64,000 nt of DNA from Nocardioides sp. TF02-7 (lineage in GTDB: Bacteria; Actinomycetota; Actinomycetes; Propionibacteriales; Nocardioidaceae), in assembly GCF_022437945.1 (NCBI RefSeq), contig NZ_CP092535.1:2604001-2668000 (forward strand), written 5' to 3'. This document shows, in pieces, positions 48,042-57,433 of the stretch. The position numbers were made by a program, and so were the translations under genes. Position 1 is the first letter of the stretch. Every line of letters starts with the position of its first letter. The notes under the pieces are model-generated. The model made no database searches and was not told the origin of the DNA. It saw nothing but the letters and a program-made list of their open reading frames with translations.

Positions 48042-48070
48042 TAGGCGCATGATTGTCACAATATGCCTAG
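48042..48070. promoter_or_regulatory. Palindromic operator in SnoaL/SDR divergent promoter
   Basis: ATTGT-C-ACAAT is a perfect inverted repeat at 48052-48062. It is flanked by TAGGC(GC)AT on the left and ATGCCTA on the right, giving a near-palindrome of about 29 bases. TTGTCA (48053-48058) could be the -35 of the SDR operon. Confidence 0.5.
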
Positions 48071-48112
48071 AAGTGTTAGCGTCGCCACATTCGGTTTCGA
48101 GAGGAGCTGCGC

Positions 48113-48904
48113 ATGACCGCGGTGCATGACGAGGTCGGGTCCGCCCGCGCCACCACCGGCGCCCGGGGCGTCGTGGTGACGGGAGGAGCACGCGGGATCG
48201 GCAAGGGCATCGCCCAGGTCCTGGCCGCCGACGGGTACGCCGTCGTGCTGGTCGACGTCGCGCAGGACGCACCGGACGTCGCCGCCTCCTTGGGTGGCGG
48301 CCACGATGCCGTGGTCGGCGACGTCTGCGACGGCGACGTCGTCGCCGAGGCCTGCCGGCGCGCTGCCGAGCTCGGGGACGGGCTCCGCGCCGCCGTCTTC
48401 AACGCCGGCGTGACCTCGCCCGGGGAGACCGAGGGATACCCGCTCGCGGAGTGGGACCGGGTGCTCGACGTCAACCTGCGCGCCGTCTTCGTCGGTGCCC
48501 AGGCCGCTCGCCCGTTCCTCGCCGAGGACGGCAGCATGGTCATGCTCAGCTCGATCAGTGCGTCGCAGGGCTTCGGCGCCCGGGCGTCGTACTGCGCCTC
48601 CAAGGCCGGTGTCGACGGCCTGGTCCGCTCGCTCGCCATGGAGTGGGCCCCGGCCGGGGTACGCGTCAACGCGATCGCCCCGGGGACGTTCAGCACCGAG
48701 ATGCAGCGCTCGATGGTCGAGAGCGGCCGGGTCACCCTCGACCGCTACCTCGAGCGGATCCCCATGAACCGCATCGGCGAGCCGACGGAGATCGGCGACG
48801 CAGTCTCGTTCCTGGTCTCACCCCGTGCCAGCTACATCACCGGGGTCGTCCTCCCGGTGGACGGCGGATGGGCTGCGGGTGGTCTGCCCGCGACCCCGGG
48901 CTGA
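48113..48904 (+). CDS. Short-chain dehydrogenase/reductase
   Basis: SDR of 263 residues with an N-terminal lead of about 20. TGGARGIGKG cofactor loop, NAGVTSPGE, catalytic Ser in SSISASQ and YCASK, and SYITGVVLPVDGG near the end. ATG 48113 follows GAGAGGAGC. First gene of a six-gene run (SDR, LLM, ligase, dehydrogenase, ALDH, CoA transferase), so it likely oxidises a hydroxyl introduced earlier. Substrate unknown. Confidence 0.88.
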   Translation: MTAVHDEVGSARATTGARGVVVTGGARGIGKGIAQVLAADGYAVVLVDVAQDAPDVAASLGGGHDAVVGDVCDGDVVAEACRRAAELGDGLRAAVFNAGVTSPGETEGYPLAEWDRVLDVNLRAVFVGAQAARPFLAEDGSMVMLSSISASQGFGARASYCASKAGVDGLVRSLAMEWAPAGVRVNAIAPGTFSTEMQRSMVESGRVTLDRYLERIPMNRIGEPTEIGDAVSFLVSPRASYITGVVLPVDGGWAAGGLPATPG

Positions 48905-48961
48905 CCGGAACCCGCCCCCCTCGTCGGTATCCCTCCTCCTCAACTCCGGAAAGGCACTCCC

Positions 48962-50017
48962 ATGGTCCAGATGGGTCTCCTCCTCAGCGACGTGCCGAAG
49001 TCGGTCTCGCCGTCCCAGCAGTTCAAGGACGTGCTGCGGATCGTCGAGGCCGCGCAGGCCAACGGCTTCACGTACATCGCCATCGGCCAGCACTTCCTCT
49101 ACGGCGAGCTGCGGTGGCTCCAGCCCGTGCCGCTCCTGGCGCGGCTGGCGGCCGAGGTCGACCACGACGTCAAGCTCGTCACGCAGATCATGATCGCGCC
49201 GCTCTACCACCCGGTGATGCTGGCGGAGGAGATCGCCACCCTCGACGTGGTGACCGAGGGTCGGCTGATCTTCGGCGCAGGCCTCGGCTACCGCCCCGAG
49301 GAGTTCGACTACTTCGGGATCCCGTTCAAGCAGCGTGCCGGCCGGTTCGACGAGTCCCTGGAGCTGATGAAGAAGCTCTGGACCCAGGACTCGGTGACCC
49401 ACCACGGCAAGTACTGGCAGCTGGAGGACGTCCACCCGCACCTGTTCCCGGTGCAGGACCCGCACCCGCCGATCTGGATCGGCGCCCACGCGATCCCCGG
49501 CGTCAACCGCTGCGCGAAGTACGGCGACGCCTACGCGTGCCCGCCGGAGACCCCGATGCACGAGATCGCCGAGCGCCACCAGATCGTGATGGACGGGTTC
49601 GCCGCGCGGGGCAAGGAGTTCACGCCCCAGCCGCTGCGCCGCAACTGCCTGGTCGCCGACACCCGCGAGGAGGCGATCGTCGAGTTCGCACGCGTCGCCC
49701 AGGGCCGCTACCTCACCTACGTCAACAAGGGTCTCGACGTGATGGCCGACAAGGATCTCGAGAACGAGTTCGCGAAGGCGGTCTCCGGACACGCGGTGAT
49801 CGGCACGCCGGACGACGTGGTGGCGACGCTGACCGACTACGTCGAGAAGCTGCCCGTCGACCCGATCCTCCTGCGGCCGCAGTGGCCCACGATGGACGGC
49901 GACGAGACGATCGCCGCGATCAACCGGCTCGGCAAGGACATCGTCCCCGCGATGCTGCCGCTGCAGGCCCGGACGACCATCGACGAAGCCGCCTACGCCG
50001 TCCCCCAGGAGGCCTGA
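48962..50017 (+). CDS. LLM class flavin-dependent oxidoreductase
   Basis: 351-residue luciferase-like enzyme. IAIGQHFLYGELRWLQPVP near residue 40, IAPLYHPVMLAEEIATLD, FGAGLGYRPEEFDYFG and PPIWIGAHAIPGVNRCA. Strongly similar to the LLM at 31171-32199 and less so to 55597-56632, so this type has been duplicated in the island. ATG 48962 is preceded by GGAAAGG. One base separates it from the ligase start. Confidence 0.88.
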   Translation: MVQMGLLLSDVPKSVSPSQQFKDVLRIVEAAQANGFTYIAIGQHFLYGELRWLQPVPLLARLAAEVDHDVKLVTQIMIAPLYHPVMLAEEIATLDVVTEGRLIFGAGLGYRPEEFDYFGIPFKQRAGRFDESLELMKKLWTQDSVTHHGKYWQLEDVHPHLFPVQDPHPPIWIGAHAIPGVNRCAKYGDAYACPPETPMHEIAERHQIVMDGFAARGKEFTPQPLRRNCLVADTREEAIVEFARVAQGRYLTYVNKGLDVMADKDLENEFAKAVSGHAVIGTPDDVVATLTDYVEKLPVDPILLRPQWPTMDGDETIAAINRLGKDIVPAMLPLQARTTIDEAAYAVPQEA

Positions 50018-50018
50018 G

Positions 50019-51668
50019 GTGGCGGCGACCCAGTACTACACCGGCCTCGTCCCCGCGTTCCCCGACCCCGAGACCTGGACGCTCGACCACGTGCTGCGGC
50101 ACCACGCCGCGGAGCGGCCGGACGCGGTCTGCCTCGACACCCCCGAGGAGGACGCGTCCTGGACCTACGCCGAGGCGCTCGAGGCATCGGAACGGATCGC
50201 GTCGGCGTTCTACGCCGCGGGTGCCCGGCAGGGTGACCGCGTGGTGCTGATGGCCGCCAATTCCTCGCGGTTCGTGCGCACCTGGTGGGCCACCGCCGTC
50301 GGTGCCCTCGTCGAGGTGCCGATCAACACGAACTACGAGGGGGAGTTCCTGCGCCACCAGCTCGACGTCGCCCAAGCGCGGTGGGCCGTGATCGACGACC
50401 ACCTCGCCGAGCGCTGGGTCGCCGTCGCCGAGCACGCGCGTGGCATCGAGAAGTTCTGGGTGATCGACAGTGGCGCCGGCATCCGCGACAAGGCGATCGC
50501 CCTGCTGACCGAGCACGGCTTTGCTGCGACCGCCTGGGAGGAGCTCGAGGCCACCGAGAGGACGCAGCTGCCGAAGCCGCGGCCGCAGGACCTCGGCGCG
50601 ATCTTCTACACCTCCGGCACCACCGGGCCCTCCAAGGGCGTGGCCATGCCGCACTCGCAGCTGTACTTCTTCGCGCAGATCGTGCACTCGCTGACGAGAC
50701 TCACACCGGACGACGTCTACCTCACCACCACGCCGCTGTTCCACGGCAACGCGACGTTCATGGCGGTCTACCCGGTCATCGTCGCGGGCGGTCGCGCCGT
50801 CGTCCGTTCGAAGTTCAGCGCGTCGCGCTGGATCGACCACGTCCGCGAGTCCGGCGTCACCGTCACCAACTTCGTCGGCGTGATGATGGACTTCGCCTGG
50901 AAGCAGCCCCCGCGGCCCGACGACCGCGACAACAAGCTCCGCTGCGTCTACGCCGCCCCGACGGCGAGCTCGATCGTCGAGGAGTTCAAGGAGCGCTACG
51001 GCATCGAGGCGTTCGTCGACGCCTTCGGCCTCACGGAGACGTCGGCGCCGATCATGTCGCCGTACGGCATCGACCGTCCGGCCGGCGCCGCCGGGCTCCA
51101 GAACAAGGAGTGGTTCGACATCCGGCTGGTCGACCCCGAGACCGACCGCGAGGTGCCGGTCGGCGAGGTCGGCGAGCTCGTCGTCCGACCGGTCCACCCG
51201 TGGACCTGCAGCATGGGGTACTACAACATGCCGGAGAAGACGGTCGAGGCGTGGCGCAACCTGTGGTTCCACACGGGTGACGCACTCCGCAAGGACGAGG
51301 ACGGCTGGTTCTACTTCATCGACCGCTACAAGGACGCGCTGCGTCGGCGCGGGGAGAACATCAGCTCCTACGAGGTCGAGCAGGCCCTGCTCGGCCACCC
51401 CGCCGTGGTGGAGGCCGCCGTGATCGGCGTACCTGCCGACGTCGAGGCGGGCGAGGACGAGGTGCTCGCGGTGGTCGTCACCAGGGAGCCTGCCGACCCG
51501 GCGGAGATCCTCGAGTGGTGCCGCGGCCGGATCCCGGCGTTCGCGATCCCGCGCTACCTCCGCGTCGCGCCCGCCCTGCCCAAGACGCCGTCGGAGAAGG
51601 TGCGCAAGGCCGCGCTCCGCGAGGAGGGCGTCACCGCCGAGACCTACGACAGCACCGCGGCCCGCTGA
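50019..51668 (+). CDS. Acyl-CoA synthetase (AMP-forming)
   Basis: ANL ligase of 549 residues, intact. P-loop YTSGTTGPSKGV near residue 197, FGLTETSAPI, HTGDALRKDEDGWFYF, RRRGENISSYEVE and the catalytic Lys in SEKVRKAALREEG. GTG 50019 with AGGAGG seven bases upstream. Close to the ligase at 17848-19449 (same RRRGENISS and AETYD/PETYD ends) but with the Lys retained. Activates a carboxylic acid intermediate. Confidence 0.9.
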   Translation: MAATQYYTGLVPAFPDPETWTLDHVLRHHAAERPDAVCLDTPEEDASWTYAEALEASERIASAFYAAGARQGDRVVLMAANSSRFVRTWWATAVGALVEVPINTNYEGEFLRHQLDVAQARWAVIDDHLAERWVAVAEHARGIEKFWVIDSGAGIRDKAIALLTEHGFAATAWEELEATERTQLPKPRPQDLGAIFYTSGTTGPSKGVAMPHSQLYFFAQIVHSLTRLTPDDVYLTTTPLFHGNATFMAVYPVIVAGGRAVVRSKFSASRWIDHVRESGVTVTNFVGVMMDFAWKQPPRPDDRDNKLRCVYAAPTASSIVEEFKERYGIEAFVDAFGLTETSAPIMSPYGIDRPAGAAGLQNKEWFDIRLVDPETDREVPVGEVGELVVRPVHPWTCSMGYYNMPEKTVEAWRNLWFHTGDALRKDEDGWFYFIDRYKDALRRRGENISSYEVEQALLGHPAVVEAAVIGVPADVEAGEDEVLAVVVTREPADPAEILEWCRGRIPAFAIPRYLRVAPALPKTPSEKVRKAALREEGVTAETYDSTAAR

Positions 51669-51694
51669 CCCGCGGCCGGTTGGAAGGAACCGTC

Positions 51695-52862
51695 ATGGAC
51701 TACACACCCGACCCGGTCCACGAGGACATCCGCAAGGGCATGCGCACGCTGTGCGAGCGCTTTCCCGACGAGTACTGGGCCGAGCGCGACGACAAGCACG
51801 AGTTCCCCTGGGACTTCTACAACGCCGTCACCGAGGGCGGCTGGCTCGGTCTCACCATCCCCGAGGAGTACGGCGGCGGGGGGTCTCGGCGTCACCGAGG
51901 CGGCGATCGTCGAGCGCGAGATCGCCCGCTCCGGCGCCGGCATGGGCGGCTGCAGCTCGGTGCACATCGGGATCTTCGGCTTCGAGCCGATCCTCCACCA
52001 CGGCAGCGAGGACCTGAAGAAGCGGTACCTGCCGCGGGTGCCGACCGGCGAGCTGCAGATCTCGTTCGCGGTCACCGAGCCCGACGCCGGGATCGACACC
52101 ACCAACATCTCCACCTTCGCCCGCAAGGTCGACGGCGGCTGGCTGGTGTCGGGCAAGAAGGTCTGGATCTCCAACGCCCACCAGGCCGAGCGGATGCTGC
52201 TGCTGGCGCGCACGACGCCCAAGGAGGAGTGCGCCAAGAGGACCGACGGCCTCACCGTGTTCTTCGCGCCGATGGACCGGGAGAAGGTCACCATCCGTTC
52301 GATCCCGAAGATGGGCCGCAACTCGGTGGACAGCAACGAGCTCTTCATCGACGACCTGTTCGTGGCCGACGAGGACGTGGTCGGCGAGGTCGGCAAGGGC
52401 TTCAAGGTGATCCTCACCGGCCTCAATGCCGAGCGGGTCGTCGCCGCCAACGCGATGCTCGGCATCGGTGAGGCCGCGCTGCGGCGCGGCACGCGGTACG
52501 CCAACGAGCGCGTCGTCTTCGGTCGGCCGATCGGGCAGAACCAAGGCCTGGCGTTCCAGCTGGCGGAGGCGAAGATCCGGCTCGAGGCCGCCGACGCCGT
52601 GCTGCAGAAGGCCACCTGGCTGGTCGACCAGCAGCAACCGTGCGGCGCCGAGGCCAACTACGCCAAGTGGCTGTGCGCCGAGGCCGGCTTCTACGCCGCC
52701 GACGTCGCGCTGCAGGTGCACGGCGGGATGGGCTACAGCAAGGAGTACCACGTCGAGCGGTACTTCCGGGAGGCGCGCCTGATGCGGATCGCACCGATCA
52801 GCCAGGAGATGGTCCTCAACTACGTCGCCGAGCACGTGCTCGGCCTGCCCCGCAGCTACTGA
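51695..52862 (+). CDS. Acyl-CoA dehydrogenase
   Basis: 388 residues after one G is removed from the G6 run at 51878-51883. IPEEYGGGG, FAVTEPDAGIDTTN, VSGKKVWISNAHQ, and HGGMGYSKEYHVERYFRE; the end MRIAPISQEMVLNYVAE replaces the YEGTSEIQ of straight-chain enzymes, with Pro-Ile where Glu-Gly usually stand. It lies between ligase and ALDH genes. Probably desaturates a branched or cyclic acyl-CoA (inference). Confidence 0.85.
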
Positions 52863-52890
52863 GCGCCCACCAATCCAGAGAGGTGACACC

Positions 52891-54372
52891 ATGACCGTGA
52901 CCGACGACAGGATCGAGGAGCTGCGCTCCTGGGTCCCGGCCGCCCGCACCCTGCTCATCGGCGACCGGATGGTCGACCCCGAGGGGGAGACCTGGGACGT
53001 CTACAACCCCGCCACCGAGGAGGTCATCGCCACGGTCGGCGGCGCCTCCGCCGCGCAGGTCGACGCGGCGGTGGCGGCCGCCCGAGCAGCGTTCCCCGCG
53101 TGGGCGGCGCTGAGCGGCGAGGAGCGCTCGCGCCACATCCACCGGCTCGCCGACGTGCTCGAGAAGGCCGCCGACCGGCTGCTTCCCTCCATCGTCAACG
53201 AGGTCGGCACGCCGGTCTCGCTGGCGGAGTACCTCCAGGTGAAGATGGCCGTCGACGAGCACCTGCGGTGGGCTGCCGACGCCGCCAAGACCGACCGGAC
53301 CGTGCACCTCGGCGAGTACGACAAGCCGGTTCCCACCATGAGCGACGTCGTGCACCAGCCGGTCGGCGTGGTGGCCGCGATCACCGGGTACAACTACCCG
53401 TTGAACCTCGCGATCTTCAAGTTCGGTGCGGCGCTGGCCGCGGGCTGCACGGTGGTCCTGTTCCCCTCGCCCCGCACGCCGCTGACCACGCTCCTCCTGG
53501 GCGAGCTGATCCAGGAGGCGGGTCTGCCGCCGGGCGTGATGAACGTGATCGTGGGCGGCACCGACGTCGGCGTCCAGCTGTCGTCGCACAAGCACGTCGA
53601 CCGGGTCTCGTTCACCGGATCCGACGCGGTCGGCTCGCGGATCATGGCGCAGGCGGCGGAGAACCTCGCCGGCGTCACGCTGGAGCTGGGTGGCAAGTCC
53701 CCGAGCATCGTGATGCCCGACGTCGACGTCAGCCAGATCGCCGTCGAGATGCACCTGCGCTGGTCGCGCAACGGCGGCCAGGGCTGCGCGGCCCTGGCCA
53801 GGCTGCTCGTCCACGAGAGCAAGTACGACGAGTTCCTCGAGGCCGGTGCCGCGGCCTTCGACCAGATGGTGGTCGGTGATCCCTGGGACCGGGCGACCAA
53901 CATCGGGCCGATGATCCGTCCCGACCACCAGGCACGGGTCCGGGGCTTCGTCGACGGCTCGGTCGCCGAGGGCGGGAAGAAGCTGCTCGAGGTGACGAAG
54001 CCGCTCCCGGAGAAGGGCTGGTACGTCAACCCCGTGCTGCTGGGCGACCTCCCGCCCGACGCGCGGGCGGTCCAGGAGGAGATCTTCGGCCCGGTCGCGG
54101 TGATCCTGCCGTTCAAGGACGAGGAGGACGCGATCCGGCTCGCCAACGACACGGCGTACGGCCTGGCCGCCAACGTCTGGTGCAACGACCCGACGCAGGC
54201 GCGGCGGATGGCCGAGGCGATCCGGGCCGGAACGGTCTGGATCAACGGCGGCGGCGCGATGCGCCCGGACGCTCCGTTCGGCGGCTACGGCCGCTCCGGT
54301 GTCGGTCGCGAGCTCGGCGAGTGGGGCATGCGGGAGTACCTCGAGGTCAAGCACATCCAGTGGAGGATCTGA
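52891..54372 (+). CDS. Aldehyde dehydrogenase family protein
   Basis: Intact 493-residue ALDH. Asn168 in GYNYPLN, Glu265 in LELGGKSP, Cys299 in GGQGCAA. At the cofactor Lys/Glu motif it reads VLFPSPR, with Phe191 replacing Lys. All three ALDHs of the window share this change, so it marks a subfamily. ATG 52891 follows GAGAGG. Its stop overlaps the CoA transferase ATG. Oxidises an aldehyde, or acylates CoA, in the same pathway (unresolved). Confidence 0.88.
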   Translation: MTVTDDRIEELRSWVPAARTLLIGDRMVDPEGETWDVYNPATEEVIATVGGASAAQVDAAVAAARAAFPAWAALSGEERSRHIHRLADVLEKAADRLLPSIVNEVGTPVSLAEYLQVKMAVDEHLRWAADAAKTDRTVHLGEYDKPVPTMSDVVHQPVGVVAAITGYNYPLNLAIFKFGAALAAGCTVVLFPSPRTPLTTLLLGELIQEAGLPPGVMNVIVGGTDVGVQLSSHKHVDRVSFTGSDAVGSRIMAQAAENLAGVTLELGGKSPSIVMPDVDVSQIAVEMHLRWSRNGGQGCAALARLLVHESKYDEFLEAGAAAFDQMVVGDPWDRATNIGPMIRPDHQARVRGFVDGSVAEGGKKLLEVTKPLPEKGWYVNPVLLGDLPPDARAVQEEIFGPVAVILPFKDEEDAIRLANDTAYGLAANVWCNDPTQARRMAEAIRAGTVWINGGGAMRPDAPFGGYGRSGVGRELGEWGMREYLEVKHIQWRI

Positions 54373-55533
54373 TGGCGCACGACCGGGCCGGTGGACCGCT
54401 CGCCGGCATCCGCGTCCTCGAGCTCGGCACGATGTACGCCGCCCCGACCTGTGGTCGGATGCTGCGCGACTTCGGCGCCGACGTGATCAAGGTGGAGGAC
54501 CCGAACGCCGGCGACTACGCCCGCCAGTGGACCCCGATGAAGAACGGGCAGTCGCTCGGCTTCGCCCGGCTCAACAGCGGCAAGCGCTCGGTGGGCGTCG
54601 ACCTGCGCTCGCAGGAGGGCAAGGACCTGGTCCGCCGGCTGGCAGGCGAGGTCGACGTCGTGATCGAGTCGTTCCGGCCCGGTCGGATGGACGAGTGGGG
54701 GCTGGGGTACGCCGCGCTCGCCGCCGACCACCCGGGCCTGGTCATGACCAGCGTCAGCGGCTTCGGCCAGACCGGCCCCAACCGGGAGCGCCCCGGGTTC
54801 GGCACCGTGGCGGAGACCGGCAGCGGGTTCGCCTACATCAACGGGTGGCCCGACACCCCGCCGACCTCACCCCCGTTCGGCTTCGCCGACTCCATCGCGG
54901 GCATCGCTGCCGCGATGGGGACGGCGATGGCGCTCTACCGGCGCGAGCGCAGCGGCGTCGGCGACCACGTCGACATCGCGCTCTACGAGCCGCTGATGTT
55001 CATCATCGGCGACATGATCATCAACTACACCGGCACCGGCTTCGTGCAGGGACGGGTCGGCAACGGCACCGGCTCCGCCTCGCCGCGGGGCGTCTACGAG
55101 GCCGCGGACGGCAAGTGGCTCTCGATCGCGGCGTCCAACCAGGGCATCGCGAAGCGGCTGTTCGCCGCGATGGGCCGCCCGGAGATGATCGACGACCCGC
55201 GCTACGCGACCAACGAGGTCCGGATGCAGCACAACGACGAGCTGCAGGAGATCGTCAAGGCCTGGGTCGCCGAGCGGCCCCGGTCGGAGGTCCTCGACAT
55301 CCTGGAGAAGTTCGAGGTCGTCTGCTCCCCAGGTCAACGACGCCAGCGACATCGTCGAGGACCCGCACTTCCTCGAGCGCACGCTGGTGGAGATCACCGG
55401 CAGCAGCGCCCTCGGCCGGGTGCTCACCCCTGGTCCGGTGCTGCACCTCGAGGGCTACGACGGTCCCGGCTACCACGGGGTCCCGGCGATCGGCGAGCAC
55501 ACCGACGAGGTCCTGGCCGAGCTGCTCGGCTGA
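54372..55533 (+). CDS. Family III CoA transferase (CaiB/BaiF)
   Basis: 386 residues after one C is removed from the C4 run at 55327-55330. N-terminal LAGIRVLELGTMYAAPTCG, FRPGRMDEWGLGY, VSGFGQTGP, and Asp173 in FADSIAG at the place of the catalytic Asp169 of formyl-CoA transferase. It lacks the His-Asp pair of the racemase at 29965. It would move CoA between acids, sparing ATP. Last gene before a strong hairpin. Confidence 0.86.
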
Positions 55534-55546
55534 TCCCCTTCGTACT

Positions 55547-55583
55547 CGGACCCGCGCTGCCTCGCCGAGGCGGCGCGGGTCCG
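55547..55583. terminator. Bidirectional hairpin terminator
   Basis: CGGACCCGCGC (55547-55557) pairs with GCGCGGGTCCG (55573-55583), and GCCT with AGGC inside, around a five-base loop; one internal mismatch. It lies between convergent operons. Confidence 0.75.
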
Positions 55584-55596
55584 GTGCGTCCGGGTC

Positions 55597-56632
55597 CTAC
55601 CGCACCAGCGGCAGGACCTCCGAGCCGAACAGCCGCAGCTGCTCGAGCACCTCGGCCAGCTCCATGCCCGGCCACTGGAGCCGCAGCACGAAGTCCGTCA
55701 TCCCGATGTCGGCGCGCAGGGCGTCGAGGCCGTCGCCGACCTGCTGCGGGGTGCCGAGCAGCAGCCGGGTCCGCAGGTCGTCGACGGCGTCGTCCGGCAG
55801 GATCGCCGACTTCTCGGACTCCTTGCCCAGGCCCCACTCGAGGTAGGTGCGGGTGCGGCCGCTGACGAAGGGCTCCACGCGGGCGGCCGCCTCGGCAGGG
55901 GGAGCCCGCGATGTAGAGGTCGCGGCGTACGGGCACGGTCTCGGCCGGCCCGCGACCGAGGGCGGCGCGCTCGGCGGCGTGCACCGCGAAGAGGCGGCGC
56001 AGCTCGTCGTGGCTGACGAACGGCGGCGGGTAGAAGCAGTCGCCGAGCCGGGCAGCCCGGCGGGCCGAGGCCTCGGCGCCGCCGCCCATCCAGATCGGGA
56101 CGCCGGGGCGCTGCACGGGCAGCACGACGGAGGCGTCGGACGTGACGTCGAAGAACTCGCCGTGGTGGTCGACCGGCTCCCCGGACCAGAGCGCGCGGAT
56201 CAGCTCCACGGCCTCCTCCGTGCGCCGGACGCGGTCGCGTCGGTCGACCTTGAAGAGCTCGAACTCCTTGTCGGTGTAGCCCAGCCCCACCCCGCACACG
56301 GCGCGGCCGCCCGTCACCGCGTCGAGCGTCGCGATCTCCTCCGCCACCTGGACCGGGTGGAGCAGGGGCATCAGCAGGATCGCGGTCGCCACCCGCATCT
56401 CCGGGAACCGCTGGGAGAGGGCGGCCAGGTAGGGCACCGGCTGGTAGAACCGGAGCCGCTCGGGCAGGTAGTGCTGCCCGGAGGTGAACAGCGACATCCC
56501 CCAGCGGCGGCCCTCCTCGAGGATCGCGCAGTGCTCCTCGATCTGCTGGGCCGCGCTGACCTCCGGTCCGTGCACCCAGTCGAGGACGATGCCGAAGCGC
56601 AGCGGGGCGTCCGGGGTGAGGTCGGCGCTCAT
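55597..56632 (-). CDS. LLM class flavin-dependent oxidoreductase
   Basis: 344 residues after correcting one extra base at G5 55898-55902. SLFTSGQHYLPERLRFYQPVP, LLMPLLHPVQVAEEIATLD, CGVGLGYTDKEFELF and VPIWMGGGAEASARRAARL are luciferase-fold signatures. Third member of the same LLM type in the window. ATG 56632 overlaps the SDR stop. Last gene of an ALDH-SDR-LLM operon that mirrors the plus-strand block it faces. Confidence 0.85.
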
Positions 56633-57411
56633 CGTGCCGTGTACCCGCCGTCGACCGGCAGTGCGACGCCGGTGATGTACGACGCCTCGTCCGAGGCCAG
56701 GAAGTGCACGGCGGCCGCGACCTCGGACGGCGACGCGAGCCGGCCGAGTGGCACCGAGCCGACCAGCATCGCCCGCCTGTCGGTGGGGGAGACGTCGTCG
56801 TCGCGCGACACGAACCGCGGCAGCATCGCAGTGTCGACCGGACCCGGGCACACAGCGTTGACGCGGATGCCCTGCGGTGCGAGCGCGAGCGCCAGCGACT
56901 TCGTCAGCGAGACGACGGCACCCTTGGAGGCCGAGTAGAGCGGGCTCAGCGGCGACCCCACCAGTCCCGCGACCGAGCTGGTGAACACGACCGAGGCGTC
57001 CGGCGCACCGGCGGCCAGCCACGGCTCGGCCGCCGAGCAGGCGCGCAGGCCGCCCTCGAGGTTGACGGCCAGCAGCCGGTCGAAGTCGGCACGGGCGATG
57101 TCGGTGCCGCTCGGCCCCGGCACGCCGGCGTTGTTGTAGAGCACGTTGATCCGGCCGTGCGCCCGGCCCACCGTGTCGACGAGCCGCTCGACGGCGTCGA
57201 CGTCGCTGACGTCGAGCCGGTGCGCCTCGGCCGTGGCGCCGGCCGCGACCACCTCGGCCGCCACGGCGTCGGCGCGGCCGTCGTCGAGGTCGGTCACGAC
57301 GACGTGGGCGCCGCTGCGGGCGAAGCGCAGCGCGGCCGCGCGACCCATCCCGTCGCCGCCGGCGGTGATCACGACGACCCGGGTGCGGACCGCCTCTGGA
57401 CTGCTGCTCAA
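56629..57411 (-). CDS. Short-chain dehydrogenase/reductase
   Basis: SDR of 260 residues. Cofactor loop TAGGDGMGRA, YNNAGVPGP, catalytic Ser in SSVAGLVGS and YSASK, end SYITGVALPVDGG. Start TTG 57411, six bases after AAGGAGG; no better start. It resembles the SDR at 46132-46919. It lies 22 bases behind the ALDH stop, between ALDH and LLM genes. Confidence 0.87.
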   Translation of the reverse strand: MSSSPEAVRTRVVVITAGGDGMGRAAALRFARSGAHVVVTDLDDGRADAVAAEVVAAGATAEAHRLDVSDVDAVERLVDTVGRAHGRINVLYNNAGVPGPSGTDIARADFDRLLAVNLEGGLRACSAAEPWLAAGAPDASVVFTSSVAGLVGSPLSPLYSASKGAVVSLTKSLALALAPQGIRVNAVCPGPVDTAMLPRFVSRDDDVSPTDRRAMLVGSVPLGRLASPSEVAAAVHFLASDEASYITGVALPVDGGYTAR

Positions 57412-57433
57412 CCCTGCCTCCTTGCTCGGCCGG

